Shown here: positions 1 through 10,980 of the stretch, in pieces
How the letters are laid out: the number at the start of each line of letters is the position of its first letter
Position numbering within the stretch: the first letter of the stretch is position 1
Origin: Mycoemilia scoparia
Lineage: Eukaryota; Kickxellomycota; Kickxellomycetes; Kickxellales; Kickxellaceae
Direction: 5' to 3'
NCBI GenBank assembly: GCA_027575805.1
Contig: JANBPU010000011.1
Coordinates: forward strand, 1-64,000
Length of the DNA stretch: 64,000 nucleotides
Notes under the pieces: generated by a model
Told to the model about the DNA's origin: nothing
Seen by the model: the letters and a program-made list of their open reading frames with translations, nothing else
Database searches by the model: none
Position numbers and translations under genes: made by a program

Positions 1-594
1 TTTTAAAGGGCTGCTGTGACCTCTTCTGGCTTTCAAGTATGCTTGTTATCTTTTCAATAAAATGCATTTTAAATATGTAGTTTAATAGTTAAGTATATTA
101 TAATATTTTTAATTAGGCCAAATCTTAATACTATAGCATTTTATTAAAAATTATGGGTAAATTCTATAGGGACCACACCCATACTAATTTGGTCTGCCAA
201 AAAATGAAAAGTGGCCATATCTATAATGATTGCATGGGCCAGTTTATTGCAATAAAATCAGCACTGGTTGTGTTGGTAGCCGTTTGCAGTTTCATTGTAA
301 ATGCCATGCTGGTTCACTCAAAATTGCTTGGCATAAATTATGAGGCAGATTTACAAGAAGTACACTGCTTATAGGGCTTCTTATTTATTTACTGCCAGGA
401 CCGGGTAATAATGTAATACTGCTTGGCTTCTTTATGCTAGTAGCTTGTTTTCGGGCAATATTGGTCATCCCACAAGTACTTTTCTTTCTTACTTTTGGTT
501 AAAGAAAGGGTCATCCTCAAAGGCTATTAAATGCATAGTTCTTCCTACTAAGCTCTGCCTCAGTTGTTTTTTGTACTTTTACATTTCCTTCTTT
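1..594. other. Left-edge intergenic sequence, no supported gene
   Basis: AT-rich sequence. A 73-codon frame at 153-374 has a real ATG but no recognisable domain, and nothing in its surroundings marks it as a gene. The frame of the next gene runs open back to 445 but only from a TTG, so this stretch is better read as promoter and 5' leader of the secreted protein that follows. Confidence 0.5.
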
Positions 595-1272
595 ATGATG
601 AACCTTTTACTTATCTATAATACCCTAATGGTCCTGGGACTTTCTTGCTGGGAAGTTCACGGGCACGCTATTAGGGTCAGAAAAATTGACGATTCTCCTG
701 ATTTCTTTAATAACGAACTTCACGCCCCAAAGCCACTTGAGGCCAATAAATCATCTTTCGGAAGTGACATCTACAATCCAAATAGCCAGTGCAAAGCTGC
801 AATTGAAAGTGCGGCGTCCAAATTTCCAGAACTTGCAGATTGCTATGCTGGTGGATCACTCTACTTTAGCAGCCCAAACACTGTTTGCTCCTCAAAGTGC
901 TACGACATTACTGTAAAGGCAGCGCAGATAATATCCGAAGGCTGTGGGTCTAAGCTTGATGGTAATACTCCAAAGCCTTTGAGAGCATATGGTGCCTGGT
1001 CCAACACGAAGCTGGCGTACTGGGCATGCAATGGTGGCACTGACTCTAGCAATAGCTGTATCCACGCCATACCTGGAGCACAGACATCGTTTGCCAATTA
1101 TGAGTCTGCGCCTGGTCTGCCAAGAAGTCAACTAAAGAAGGATGTTTGCTCCAAATGCATTACTGATTGGGCCTCTTTGGTTCAGGGCAATGCATACATG
1201 ACTCCTGCTCTCTACTATGCGGATGCCCTTGACCCGCCTGAGCTTCTCAAAAAGGTCGTCGATCTTTGTTGA
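595..1272 (+). CDS. Secreted 10-cysteine protein, paralog A
   Basis: Predicted small secreted protein of about 225 residues; molecular role unknown. The open frame extends upstream to 445 without an ATG. The paired ATGs at 595/598 start a good signal peptide (MMNLLLIYNTLMVLGLSCW, cleavage probably after the following VHGHA), which is why I place the start there. The mature part has ten cysteines, in contexts such as NSQCKAAI, ELADCY, CSSKC, YWACNGG, CSKCITDW and a terminal DLC. The next gene (1828-2415) has the same ten-cysteine order and the shared motifs CKAAI, GSLYF, WACxGG and PxLYYxxxLxPxxL, so the pair arose by tandem duplication. Five disulfides and a role outside the cell or in the wall are inference. 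No known family is recognised. The gene has a single exon. Confidence 0.75.
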   Translation: MMNLLLIYNTLMVLGLSCWEVHGHAIRVRKIDDSPDFFNNELHAPKPLEANKSSFGSDIYNPNSQCKAAIESAASKFPELADCYAGGSLYFSSPNTVCSSKCYDITVKAAQIISEGCGSKLDGNTPKPLRAYGAWSNTKLAYWACNGGTDSSNSCIHAIPGAQTSFANYESAPGLPRSQLKKDVCSKCITDWASLVQGNAYMTPALYYADALDPPELLKKVVDLC

Positions 1273-1827
1273 ATTTAGCCTTTTCAAATCCTCTTTGGTT
1301 TATACATCATCAGCATTCTGAATTAAGCCATGTTGTTTATCTTTTTCTTTGCTTCTCTTACGACTTTTCATTTGGGTTTCAATAAAAACATTGGCGCTTT
1401 TTGGGAGAAATTTGCCTTACATCACATTTGCTTTGGTATATGCAGCATCAGCACCATCAACCAAACTGAATGGTTTACCTTTAATATCCTATTTGCAGAA
1501 GTTAAATCCAAGGATTCCCTGTTGAACTTTTGGTGGGCAATTTATGTTTATAATTGTAGCTATTTTTAGATTTATTCCTCTTTTTTTGTATTCTACATAA
1601 GAAGGGAGTGGTCGGTTTGGCCAAAATAAATTAACATGTAGCAGCGTTTCACAGAATGTTATGGAATATCTGTTTGTTAAAAATATTTATGAGGTATTAT
1701 GTGGCGAGGTTTTATGGCTGTGGCCTACTGAGGCAGCATCTCATGGTTAACTGAAGTAAAAATAGAAGGATATAAAAAGCACTGTGTCCCTTCAGTATTG
1801 TTAAAGCAGTATCACTTCAATTCTTTG
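1273..1827. other. Intergenic spacer between the secreted paralogs
   Basis: About 550 bp with no supported gene; a 79-codon frame at 1330-1569 lacks conserved features. A good TATA-like box (TATAAAAAGC, 1771-1780) lies 48-57 bp before the ATG of paralog B and is the likely core promoter. Confidence 0.5.
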
Positions 1828-2415
1828 ATGAGCTCTTTTATCATGTACTGTAATTCAATTCTGTCACCTTTTTCTTTGGCGGTAGGCCTTTTTGCTAGTG
1901 CCGTTTGTGTTGCTGGAAGGTTTGGCTCTGACTTGGCTCTGACCGGCACACATCGGTGCAAAGCAGCTATCGATAAGGCCAATGCCAACAACCCAAAACT
2001 TGCAAGCTGTATTCCACAAGGGTCTCTTTATTTCACGAGCATTGAGACTGTATGTGAGAACAAGTGTAATATGATTATTTCCAAGCCATCCCAGGATATA
2101 TACGATGCCTGCAAGTCAGAAAATCAGAGCTTGAGTGACAATATCAACTCCTACAGGACTTGGGGCAACCCTTCTCTAGCAAACTGGGCATGCTCTGGTG
2201 GCAACTCCAGGTGCTTTGGAATACTTAATGATATATCAGGGCGAATCGCTAATGATCCCAGTCAAGCCATCCCCGAGGAAGAACTGTGTGGAAATTGTAG
2301 TCTCGACTGGCTGTCCAAAATCTCTGGCGATCCAAACAACACACCGGTTCTTTACTACGGGAAGCTATTGAACCCCCAGCAGCTATACGAAAAGATCAAA
2401 ACTTGTTCTCGGTAA
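1828..2415 (+). CDS. Secreted 10-cysteine protein, paralog B
   Basis: Second member of the tandem secreted pair, about 195 residues, single exon. The frame is open from a TTG at 1798, but the first ATG is at 1828. That start gives a hydrophobic leader (MSSFIMYCNSILSPFSLAV onward to SAVCVAG), read as a signal peptide. The mature sequence keeps the ten cysteines of paralog A in the same order (HRCKAAI, LASC, TVCENKC, YDACK, WACSGG, SRCFG, ELCGNCSLDW, KTC), plus the GSLYF and PVLYYGKLL blocks. Overall identity looks low outside these blocks, so the duplication is not recent. The TATA box is at 1771-1780. Function is unknown; extracellular or cell-wall localisation follows only from the leader and the cysteines. 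Confidence 0.75.
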   Translation: MSSFIMYCNSILSPFSLAVGLFASAVCVAGRFGSDLALTGTHRCKAAIDKANANNPKLASCIPQGSLYFTSIETVCENKCNMIISKPSQDIYDACKSENQSLSDNINSYRTWGNPSLANWACSGGNSRCFGILNDISGRIANDPSQAIPEEELCGNCSLDWLSKISGDPNNTPVLYYGKLLNPQQLYEKIKTCSR

Positions 2416-2707
2416 TCGTTGCTAGTTAGGATGTTTCAAATTCACAGGTAGCGGGAACAATTGCCATTTTTAGAATTCCTCCTAGATGTATCAATCTGCT
2501 AGACTTTAATGACAACACAAATTGCTACAGCGATTATTTAGATTAACGACATTCTAAATGGCAACCTCCATTAAAAGTGTATTAGAGTCTTATTAAAATA
2601 GTACCTTGGGATTTTCCCCTTAAGTGTTAATATCAAATAAATTTTTGCCAAAAATGTTTAAATAAATCCACAACTACGATAATACAATAAATTTATTACT
2701 ATAAACA

Positions 2708-2803
2708 CACGGGTAATAATTTTTGAAGAGTGAATATTTATAGGGGCAGCAATCACAGTCAAATGGATGACTATATAACCCTTCAAAAATTATTACCCAT
2801 ATG
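2708..2803 (+). mobile_element. MITE-like inverted-repeat element, subfamily A, copy 1
   Basis: About 95 bp. The left end GGGTAATAATTTTTGAAG (from 2711) is matched in inverted orientation by CTTCAAAAATTATTACCC (to 2798). The centre carries the subfamily A motif (TATAGGGGCAGCAATCACAG). This is a short version of the element, lying between secreted paralog B and the 3' end of the CLC gene. It has no coding capacity. Confidence 0.85.
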
Positions 2804-2980
2804 ATAACAGCACCAGATATCTGGGAGGATACAGGTATTTTGGGAAAACCTCGTTGGGATATAATTTTTATTGATGCAAGTATGTAAAGAGAGAGAGGGG
2901 TATTAATATGGATACATGATGATAGTGGAGTTAAAAGATAGGCTAATGTTTGTCAACTAAATCAAATCTCTATTCAAAAA

Positions 2981-5900
2981 TTAACTTTGCCTAAGCTCAA
3001 TGTATTCATCTTCAGACCGATTATTACTTGTTGATAATGACCAATTCCGAGAATAAAGGCCAGACCCGTCACCACTGCGTCTCACTCCCAAAAACATTTG
3101 GTTGCTGTCACTGGTTGAATGGATAATTGGCGAGTGTGATTTGGCATTGCAATGGAATATTGAACGCAAGATGTCTTTCCTGGTTATGAATCCAACCAAT
3201 ATGGAATCATCCTGCATAACATGAATAGCCCTTGGTCCCAGCTTCCTAAATATTTCCAGGACAGTTGCGGCTGGCATTCTCTGGTCGACACGCATAGGAT
3301 TGACATCTACCCACTGGCTGAGATCAATTACCATGTTGCCACTCGAGCTAGGTGCTACCACTTGGTCACTTATTGTTGGTGATGCATATGGCCCAGATGA
3401 TGGTACATTGGGTGCCGAGAGAGATGAGTTTATTTCTGGAATCCTGGGTTCAACATCACCACCACCACTGTTATTGCTGCTTTCCGTCCCAAAGCGACAC
3501 AGAACCTCTGCGGTTGGGGCACTCATGCTTCTGGCCTTTTCCAGGGCCTGTTCAAGCTCACGACGTGTGATATACCCTGATAAAACCATGTCATTTTTGG
3601 AAGAAACGATGGGGAATCCCTGGTATGCATTATCCTCAAGTATATTTTCAATATCCCGTATTTTTTGCAAGCCTGAAGTGATTACGACCAAATCCGTCTT
3701 CATTAGTGACTTTATTGGGATGTCAGGGAGGGTGGCTTCGTTGTCGAAAAATGGGATTCCATTGAGCAGTATCAGCTGCTCCGATATTCCACCATGTACA
3801 AAATAGTCGCCAACAACCTTTGCCACCATTACGACTATCATGGTCGGAACAATATAATTTAGAGCGCCAGTGAGCTCATACATAATAACTACTACAGCCA
3901 CGGTTACTTTTGTCACGCCGCAAAGTGCTGCTGATGCTCCAAGCAATGCATATGTTGCTGGCGTTATACATGGAGTATCAGGAGGACATTGCGAAAATAG
4001 CATAGACTTGGGATACGCGGTGTGGATCATTTGAACAATAATCCCAAGCATTCTCCCAAATGTTGCTCCAATGGCCATGCTGGGCACAAATATACCGCAA
4101 GGTATCTTGCATCCATATGCGACTATCGTCCCAATGGTCCGCAGCACAGTTGCAGCTGCAAGTAGCCATATCATTCTGCCGCTTAGATCGCGATCACATA
4201 TCTTTCCCCAGTTGCTCGATTTGCACTCTTGGAGCAGGATTGATAACAATTCACCCATATCTAGGCGAAGGAACATGTTTGTGAATGATATAAATGCTGT
4301 TCCTGTAGCTAGTAGGGTGACCTCCTTGACAGCATGGCTTTTGAGATAAAGTTTTCTAAACCTGGCCACCTTTACATTCAGGTGTGTCACCAGTGCACCA
4401 TACAAGCCACCAAATATTCCCAAGATCACAAAGAATATGATCTCGAAAAAGTGCCAGTCTTGGTCGTATTTTACTTGAAACATGACCAGCTTTCCTGTTC
4501 TGAAGGGGTTCATGGCCTACGTGGTTTGTTATAATTGGTTGATATTAGTTGCGAGATTCACAAGATATATCAGCAATCTCCTTATATAAGCACAGAAAGA
4601 AGCATGCGTGTACATATGTATTTATATTTGGTATATTTACCTGCAAACTAATCGTGGCGATAAGCGCACAGAAAAAGCTCCTCCACAGTGTTTTTAGCGG
4701 AAAGTATGAGCTAAGATCTTCAAGTGAAAACAGCACACCGCCTATTGGAGCGCCAAATGCCACTGCGATGCCAGCCGCCGATGAGGCTGAGAGGATTTCT
4801 CGCTGTTTTGCTGGAATTTACAATTGCAGACAGATAGATATCTTAGTTTCGAGGTGCATGGTTTGTAGACAATACTAGAGGATGAACATCAGTATCAATT
4901 TAGTGCCAACTTACAATGGCTATGCTTGAATTTGCTGAACCTTTTCGAGACGATGCTGCCAATACAGCAGCTCATATGTACTGCAGGACCTTCTTTTCCA
5001 ACACTTAAGCCAGAAGAAACTGACATTGCCTATACCAAGATTATAGCGCATTGTTGACATATTTAATATCCAAAACATGCAAATTGTGAACATATATAAA
5101 CACTTACCAAGCCAATGCTTTTTATCAGCAATGTCCATCCGCCCATAAACCCCTCAACAATAAATCCACAAAGTGTGGCCTTTATTTCAGGGAGACCTGA
5201 TCCCGCAGCATATGGCGAATACTCTCTTACAAGGTATGCGCACGACCATCCGATTGCCGTCTATAGCATGCAAAGTCATATGTCAGACAATCACCAACAT
5301 GCTGGTATGGCATGATTGTTAACATATAGATGATTATTTTTGAAGGGCGACTATTTGATAATCCACTGTGACTGTCCCTATAACCATTGGCCACAAAGGT
5401 ACCCTTCAAAACTTACAGCAAAGGTAATAAATAGTATCCAGTTGACTATATAAAAGTCCCTGCCGGTTAAAACATAGCTCCAGGAATGCCAATCGTCACA
5501 AGATCCGACTAATCACAACCATGTATAAATTAGTCAATATAGTAGTAGTAGTAGTAGGAATATTTACTTTGTAAGCAGAATATTCTTAATGCACCGCTTA
5601 CATTGGTCTTCGTTTTCCCAACAGCAAAACTTTTCGTTCAGCCACCAAGCTGTCGAGCAATAGCCAATTTTAAGATCACTGAGCCATTCTGTCACTACTG
5701 ATATCATTGCGGTGTCCAGACCGATGAAAGCGCCGGCCAAAAACGTGACAATCCATGCCTGTGCCGCTTCGTAAGCTAAGGTAAGCCAAGATAGCCAAGA
5801 CCCGGTAGCAAGTCGCCGCCTTATGGCAAGTGCTCGTGCCTTTTCGGTCATTGTGTCATATACCCAGTCTAACAAATAGCATAGATGATGTTATTCGAGG

Positions 5901-6124
5901 CCAGATCAAGAATCCAAGTGGTCGAGAATATGTGTGTAATCTATGGCTTTTATCTAAAAGCATGTGTTTCTCTGGTGGTTTATTCCAGCAGACCGCCTTT
6001 TGCACCTACCCACTGTGGTGAATTCGTCATAGCGTTCGGTTTGGGGCGAATCTTTCGTGGATTGAGGTCTGTGTTGCGTGAAGCTTCCACGAGACCCCCG
6101 CTGCCTCGGTTCAGCCGTGGTCAT
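2981..6124 (-). CDS. GEF1: CLC family chloride/proton exchanger with two CBS domains
   Basis: Predicted intracellular CLC transporter, about 815 residues, similar to fungal Gef1 and animal ClC-3/4/5, which exchange Cl- for H+ in Golgi and endosomal membranes. Exons (-): 6010-6124, 5602-5868, 5417-5508, 5108-5260, 4915-5029, 4641-4810, 2981-4516. Phases join cleanly. Family motifs: YDEFTTV-DWVYD at the N-terminus, [18 protein letters not shown], gating-glutamate motif [23 protein letters not shown] and [16 protein letters not shown]. Two C-terminal CBS domains follow at roughly residues 575-640 and 700-755, separated by a Ser/Gly-rich linker. The proton-glutamate position reads LED where ClC-3/5 have LEE. 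Intron 3 carries a MITE whose end supplies the splice donor. Transporter assignment is secure; organelle localisation is inferred. Confidence 0.95.
5324..5416 (-). mobile_element. MITE-like element, subfamily A, copy 2, inside CLC intron 3
   Basis: About 93 bp. The left end ATAGATGATTATTTTTGAAG and right end ACCCTTCAAAACTTAC form the inverted repeat. The centre has TGTCCCTATAACCATTGGCC, which is the reverse orientation of the subfamily A core. The element fills most of the 156-bp intron 5261-5416. Read on the minus strand, its right end starts GTAAGTTTTGAAGG, so the first six bases double as the intron's GTAAGT donor. Confidence 0.85.
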
Positions 6125-7562
6125 GATGTTCTAGCGTAATAAGTTGTGTCGGCAAGCAATACAGATTGGAGGCAGCGATTGTAATTTACAAAACTAAAGG
6201 AACCAGCATGAATAATAGCAAACATGGTAGCTCGTAAAGGCTCAAGAGCGGAGAACAGAAACAGCTAATGGGATATAGTTAATCTGCAAGCAACAGGCTG
6301 CGTGATCAACTTGAATCAAACATGCTGGTTCTGCTTTGCCATTGCATTGGTTGCAATAGAAGTGAGAGACCAGCTTCTGCTTTTGCTGGAAATAGGCAGA
6401 GGCAGAGGCAAAGTCTTGGCGCCAGCTTCCAGCTTTTAATAAGACTAGAGAGCAGCCCAAGTAAAATGATAGAATATTCCCTCTAATTTTGTGAGAAGGA
6501 TGCCTGGTGGAACATTCATTTCTCTGTAGGAAGATTGTAGTGGCTCGACTCTAGAAAAAAATGGCATTAAAAGTGATGCTGCCAATCTATGCAAGGGAGA
6601 CACACATTTAACCACATATTCTTCTCTAAAGGCACGAGCACCTTTTTGGATTCAGACATAAGCAAGTTTTAGCACATCACAAGTAACAGAAAAGGATTTT
6701 AGAGTGTTGTAGCACTGGAGCTTCAAATGCATCATCTTCTGACCAAGGATCCGCAGCCTTCTCACAAACGTGTGTATAGTTGATATAGTGTATGTATATA
6801 TGAATAAATGGGCACCAGATTTGTACTATTGCTGAGTGTAAGCAGGGGTGCGGACATCATGTACACAGAACAAATTATATCAAAGTGCAATTAGGTTTCT
6901 AATCATTCATAATCGAGCCATTTTGGCCTTGTTTTTAAAGTGGCGCCTGCTTGTCATGCTTGTCGAGGAACAAAGAAGGGATGGTGTATTGATTGCGGAA
7001 GCCAGCACAATTGTCATCCTCCGTGGTCCCTTGCTTTCCGAAAGTTCCGACGGGACCTGGCGGCACGATCTGGCATATCAAAGAAGGAGGACTGACGGTG
7101 TGTTTGTGTAAATGTGATGTATATGAATGGGGCAAGTGTTGGACGGCTAGCGGAATTTTCTTCTAGCGAAAGTTTGAGTTTTAGGTAATAAATCTGTATG
7201 GTTTCCGGCGCTACTACAAATTTCAAAGGAACCGCTTAGACAGTTCAGCTCTTTGGAAATGGGGCAGAGCACAAAGGCCAATGATTTTTAGGCATATCGA
7301 GATTTCAGCCAGAACTAAAGGCGCTGGAGAAAACGATCTCCCATCCTATGGTTCTGCTAAGAATGACCTTCTGCATTGGTCTTTAAGGCCCAGAATAAAT
7401 ATCCATGAGATCATGCTTGTGGGCCACACAATTTGGAAAAGGCATTTTTCTTGGCTAGTTATTTAAATGGACCCAAAGTGCCACCCACCTTTTGTCCACA
7501 ATCGCAGCTCCTAGATATTTAATTCCAGACCTTTACCTATTTATTATATTGATATAAACGAG
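6125..7562. other. Intergenic region between divergent CLC and DGK genes
   Basis: About 1.4 kb shared upstream region of two divergent genes. Open frames here (for example 6848-7111 +) are short, have no recognisable motifs and lack splice-supported extensions. I see no repeat or RNA gene. Confidence 0.5.
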
Positions 7563-10247
7563 ATGAGCATGTCAGAGGTTCCACCTGCCGTGCTTACTAA
7601 TGGTACAGAACATACTTCGAAGCATCTATCAGCCAAACACAAGAGCGTTGGGGTCGGCAGAAAGAGTCTCAAGCTATCGAGCGCAGAGGTTGAGCGCATT
7701 CGGCAGATAATGTCTCCAACCACCGTAACACCATCAGACTCTCCCAAGGCATCCCCAGATCGTCTCATTCGCCGTCGCCGTCGCCAGAATGGCATCAAAC
7801 ATAATAGCAACAACAACAACAACAACCACCACCACCAAAAGCCAGCCAAGCATGAGCCCCAAGCACCAGACACCACAAGGGTCGTAGCCGTGAGTGAGGA
7901 CTTGCATGCCAGAACCTTGTCTCTTACTTCGACTGCAGTAGTGGCCGACCCCACGACGTTCATATTCATCTTCGCCAATCCCAAGTCTGGCAACCGCCAA
8001 GGGCGTCAGATGATCGATATCGGCATCCAGAACTTTCGCCTCAAAGAGTTTCCAGACCTTCAAGTCCAGATATATGATGTAACGGACATAGAGAGCTGCG
8101 CAAAAGGCTTAGCATACCTCAAAAAGCTGCAAGGCAAGCAGCAAGAACAGCTCGTATGCGCCGCATTCCCAGAGGCAGTGCGGATTGCGCGTCACTTTTC
8201 GAACAAAAACGAAATCGAGGACATGTGCTTGGAGAGCGAATGCTCGGAGTCGAGGCAGCAATCACCGTCGCCAAGCGTGGGGGACGACAGCGACGACAAG
8301 CACAGCCGACCAAGTATGGAGCCTCCCGCACATGGCCGCCAGAGCACTGCTACTGAGGCTTCTGGTATAGACACTCATACATCTTCCAGCCGCAATGAGG
8401 GCACTAGCACAGTCAATGAGTCTAGATCGCGGTCCGAATCCGATGCATTCACTCCAGAAAGCTCGGTTTCTATTGAGGAATTTCAGAGAAAATTTGACAT
8501 AATGCTGCCAGAAGAGGCCCTGAGCAGGTTGTCTGCTGCCCAGAATCAGGCTATCAAGCTGCACGCTTGGAGTGCCGGTGGTGATGGCACAGTGTCGGCC
8601 GTTATCCAATTGCTCCTCGACGCTAAAGTCGACGTCAATAGGGTCTATTTTTCTTGCATCCCATTTGGAACCGGCAATGACTTTAGGTATGTATAGGCCA
8701 TCTTTTATTCATGCACCAGGGACTTTATCACTTGGTTTTAAGCCATTTATCACGCCCAACCGTGGACTAATGTTTTGCCGTATGCATACTGTTCTGTTGT
8801 TCTAGCGATGTTCTTGGATGGGGCCGTAACATAAGCGGACGTGTCATTGACTACCACGCCAGCGCTTTGACAGAAATTATTCGCCCCAGACTAAACGGAT
8901 ATACATGCAAATTGGATGTATACGAAGTATCAATACAAACTTATGAAGATGGCTATGTCAGGCCTGTATCAAAGAATGTGCACAATCTCGACAAGGTCCA
9001 ATACCACCGTTGCTTGATGATCGACTATTTTTCACTTGGTGTTCAAGGTAATGCAGAAGGATGTCTCTATGGTCAATCGCTTTGTTCTTTGGGAAACATG
9101 CATATGCAATAGCCCCCAACTCGTTATCATTGTGAAAGCAGGAAAACTGACATGAGCTTGGCTGTGTGAATTCTGCGAATATATAGGTTTCGTTGGTGGA
9201 AGTTTTGAAAAGAATAGAACGAGGAGTCGCTTCGGAAACATCCTTACCTACTTTTTGATGTCTAGCAAGTGGGTGTTTTTGCGTAAATTTCCGCCTATCA
9301 ACGAGTCCCTGGAGTCCATCGATGTTTTGCCCGACAGAATCGCCAACGATAAAACCATGACCGATGACGATAAGGTGGCGTGGCTGGAGCAAGCACCCAG
9401 GCATGATCGGAAAACCATCCTTGAATTCCGCCTAGCCGGTCCAAACCGCAGAAAGTGGGTGCGTAAACTATCATGGACTAAATCACCAAAAGCCAGTCGT
9501 ACCAGTACACTTTCATCAGGAAACATACCAATGCCAGAGGCCCCGGGCGCATCCACTCTAAATAGCAACCCAATCGAGGTTGATGTGCAAAACGTGGCAC
9601 GTTTGTGGGGAAGGGATATCGATGTTTGGAACAACTCAAACAAGAAAACCGACTCCAAGCTAAAATTGAATGCAAATGAGGAGACCGATCCAACAAAGTG
9701 GTCGCCACAGTATGCTGGGGACGGAAAGCTAGAGCTGTTCTCTCTGGATGGTGTCTTGGGCTATGCTCTTAACCAGATGCCAAATCGGGAAGACTACTAC
9801 ATTACCCGCCTAGCCCAGGCTCCAGCTCCATTCAGCATGCACTTCAGAGACCCAAAAGAATATCCATCGCGTGGTCGCAAGTTTCATCTTGGTGCACAGA
9901 GAGAGCTCAAGCCTGGTCTACTCTTTGCCATGATAGATGGCGAATTCTTTGAGATATACAAGCCAAAGGATATAATATTTAACCGAAAAGTCACACTTAA
10001 GGCCATTGGAAATTCTCCAGAGAAATCCAAGCTCGTTAGAGATACCATACGCATAGAAGGCGAAGAAGCCGCTCACATGCCAGCGACAATGGCCAGTCAG
10101 GCTTCTGGAGGTTCTAAAAAGGGCCCAAAAGCAGATACCAGTCATTATATGAACATCCCATTCATGAACTTTATTAGCAAACTAACAAACCCAGAAAAGG
10201 CATCAAAGATCAAGTCTGTTTCTGATATTGTCCGTCCTGAAGAATAA
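7563..10247 (+). CDS. Diacylglycerol kinase (animal-type DAGK), catalytic and accessory domains
   Basis: ATP-dependent lipid kinase predicted to convert diacylglycerol to phosphatidic acid; 808 residues. Exons: 7563-8686, 8806-9047, 9187-10247. The DAGK catalytic domain starts near residue 130 (FIFANPKSGNRQG), carries the glycine-rich nucleotide motif AGGDGTVSAV near residue 338 and IPFGTGNDFS just after it. The accessory domain follows (GNILTYFLMSSKW, then LFSLDGVLGYALNQMP and similar blocks). A Ser/acidic insert of roughly 110 residues separates the NPKSG block from GGDGT. The N-terminus has an Asn/His run coded by AAC/CAC repeats. No C1 zinc fingers or PH domain are seen. Budding yeast uses an unrelated CTP-dependent enzyme (Dgk1), so an animal-type enzyme here is informative about lineage. 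Membrane recruitment would need another determinant. Confidence 0.92.
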
Positions 10248-10980
10248 TCTACACTTTCGAAATTAATATCACTGTTTGTCTCCAATACACACTATGTCGT
10301 TGTCATTCCTTTATTACATTTATTGTATTTTAGTTCCACTTGATTAGAATTATCACTTTTTAGTCTTTTCTTTGTTTATAATGTGAGTAAAAAGTCGCGT
10401 AATATTAAACAAAACTATTTTATTACAAATGAGCATAATAGTAGGATAATAAACTACACTGCTAGGCTTGTTCAATTGTAAATTTCCGTAAATTTTATTT
10501 TTTGCTTTATTACAAATAAACTTTTTCAATGAAAATATTGTGTATTCTTTGCTTCAGTAGAATTCATTGCCAAATGTGTAGTTATTTTTGAATGGTGGCC
10601 ATTTGCTAATAGGCTGTGATCACACGTTTGACTGGAACTGCCCCTATAATCACTAGCCGCCAAAAGGTACCCTATAAAAACCACCATCTGCATGTACAAT
10701 GTATTAATAATAGTAGGTTTAGACTCCTAAAATAGCCGCAATTATTATTTGCTAAGCAAAAGGATGGTAAATTTAACCCTTTCATGGTATGATGAACATC
10801 CACCTTCTATCAATTCTTGCTTAATTGTTTTCAAAATCAAACAAAAAATAGAAATCCCCATAATAAAATGTACCAAAACAATGATTTTCATTTAAAGCAA
10901 AAAAAACTTTCAAAAATATGGTCATACATTAAATTGGAGTAATAAATATAGATATTTCGAACAATAGTAGATAAAAACTA
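10248..10980. other. Intergenic region with a MITE
   Basis: AT-rich 3' and 5' flanks of the DGK and RRP17 genes. Apart from the MITE at about 10574-10695 I see no gene, RNA or other repeat. Confidence 0.5.
10574..10695 (-). mobile_element. MITE-like element, subfamily A, copy 3
   Basis: Degenerate copy. The left end is GTGTAGTTATTTTTGAATGG. The core CTGCCCCTATAATCACTAGC is the reverse orientation of the subfamily A motif. The right end GGTACCCTATAAAAACCACC has lost the CTTCAAAAA block. It lies in the intergenic space between the DGK and RRP17 genes. Confidence 0.75.

Noticed and set aside
2708..2803. Reading the inverted repeats as transcription terminators or structured RNAs
   Set aside because: The same termini recur at 11 unrelated places, including introns, with subfamily cores in both orientations, which fits mobile elements better.
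3300..3806. 168-codon plus-strand frame
   Set aside because: Antisense to the CBS region of the CLC gene; no motif of its own.
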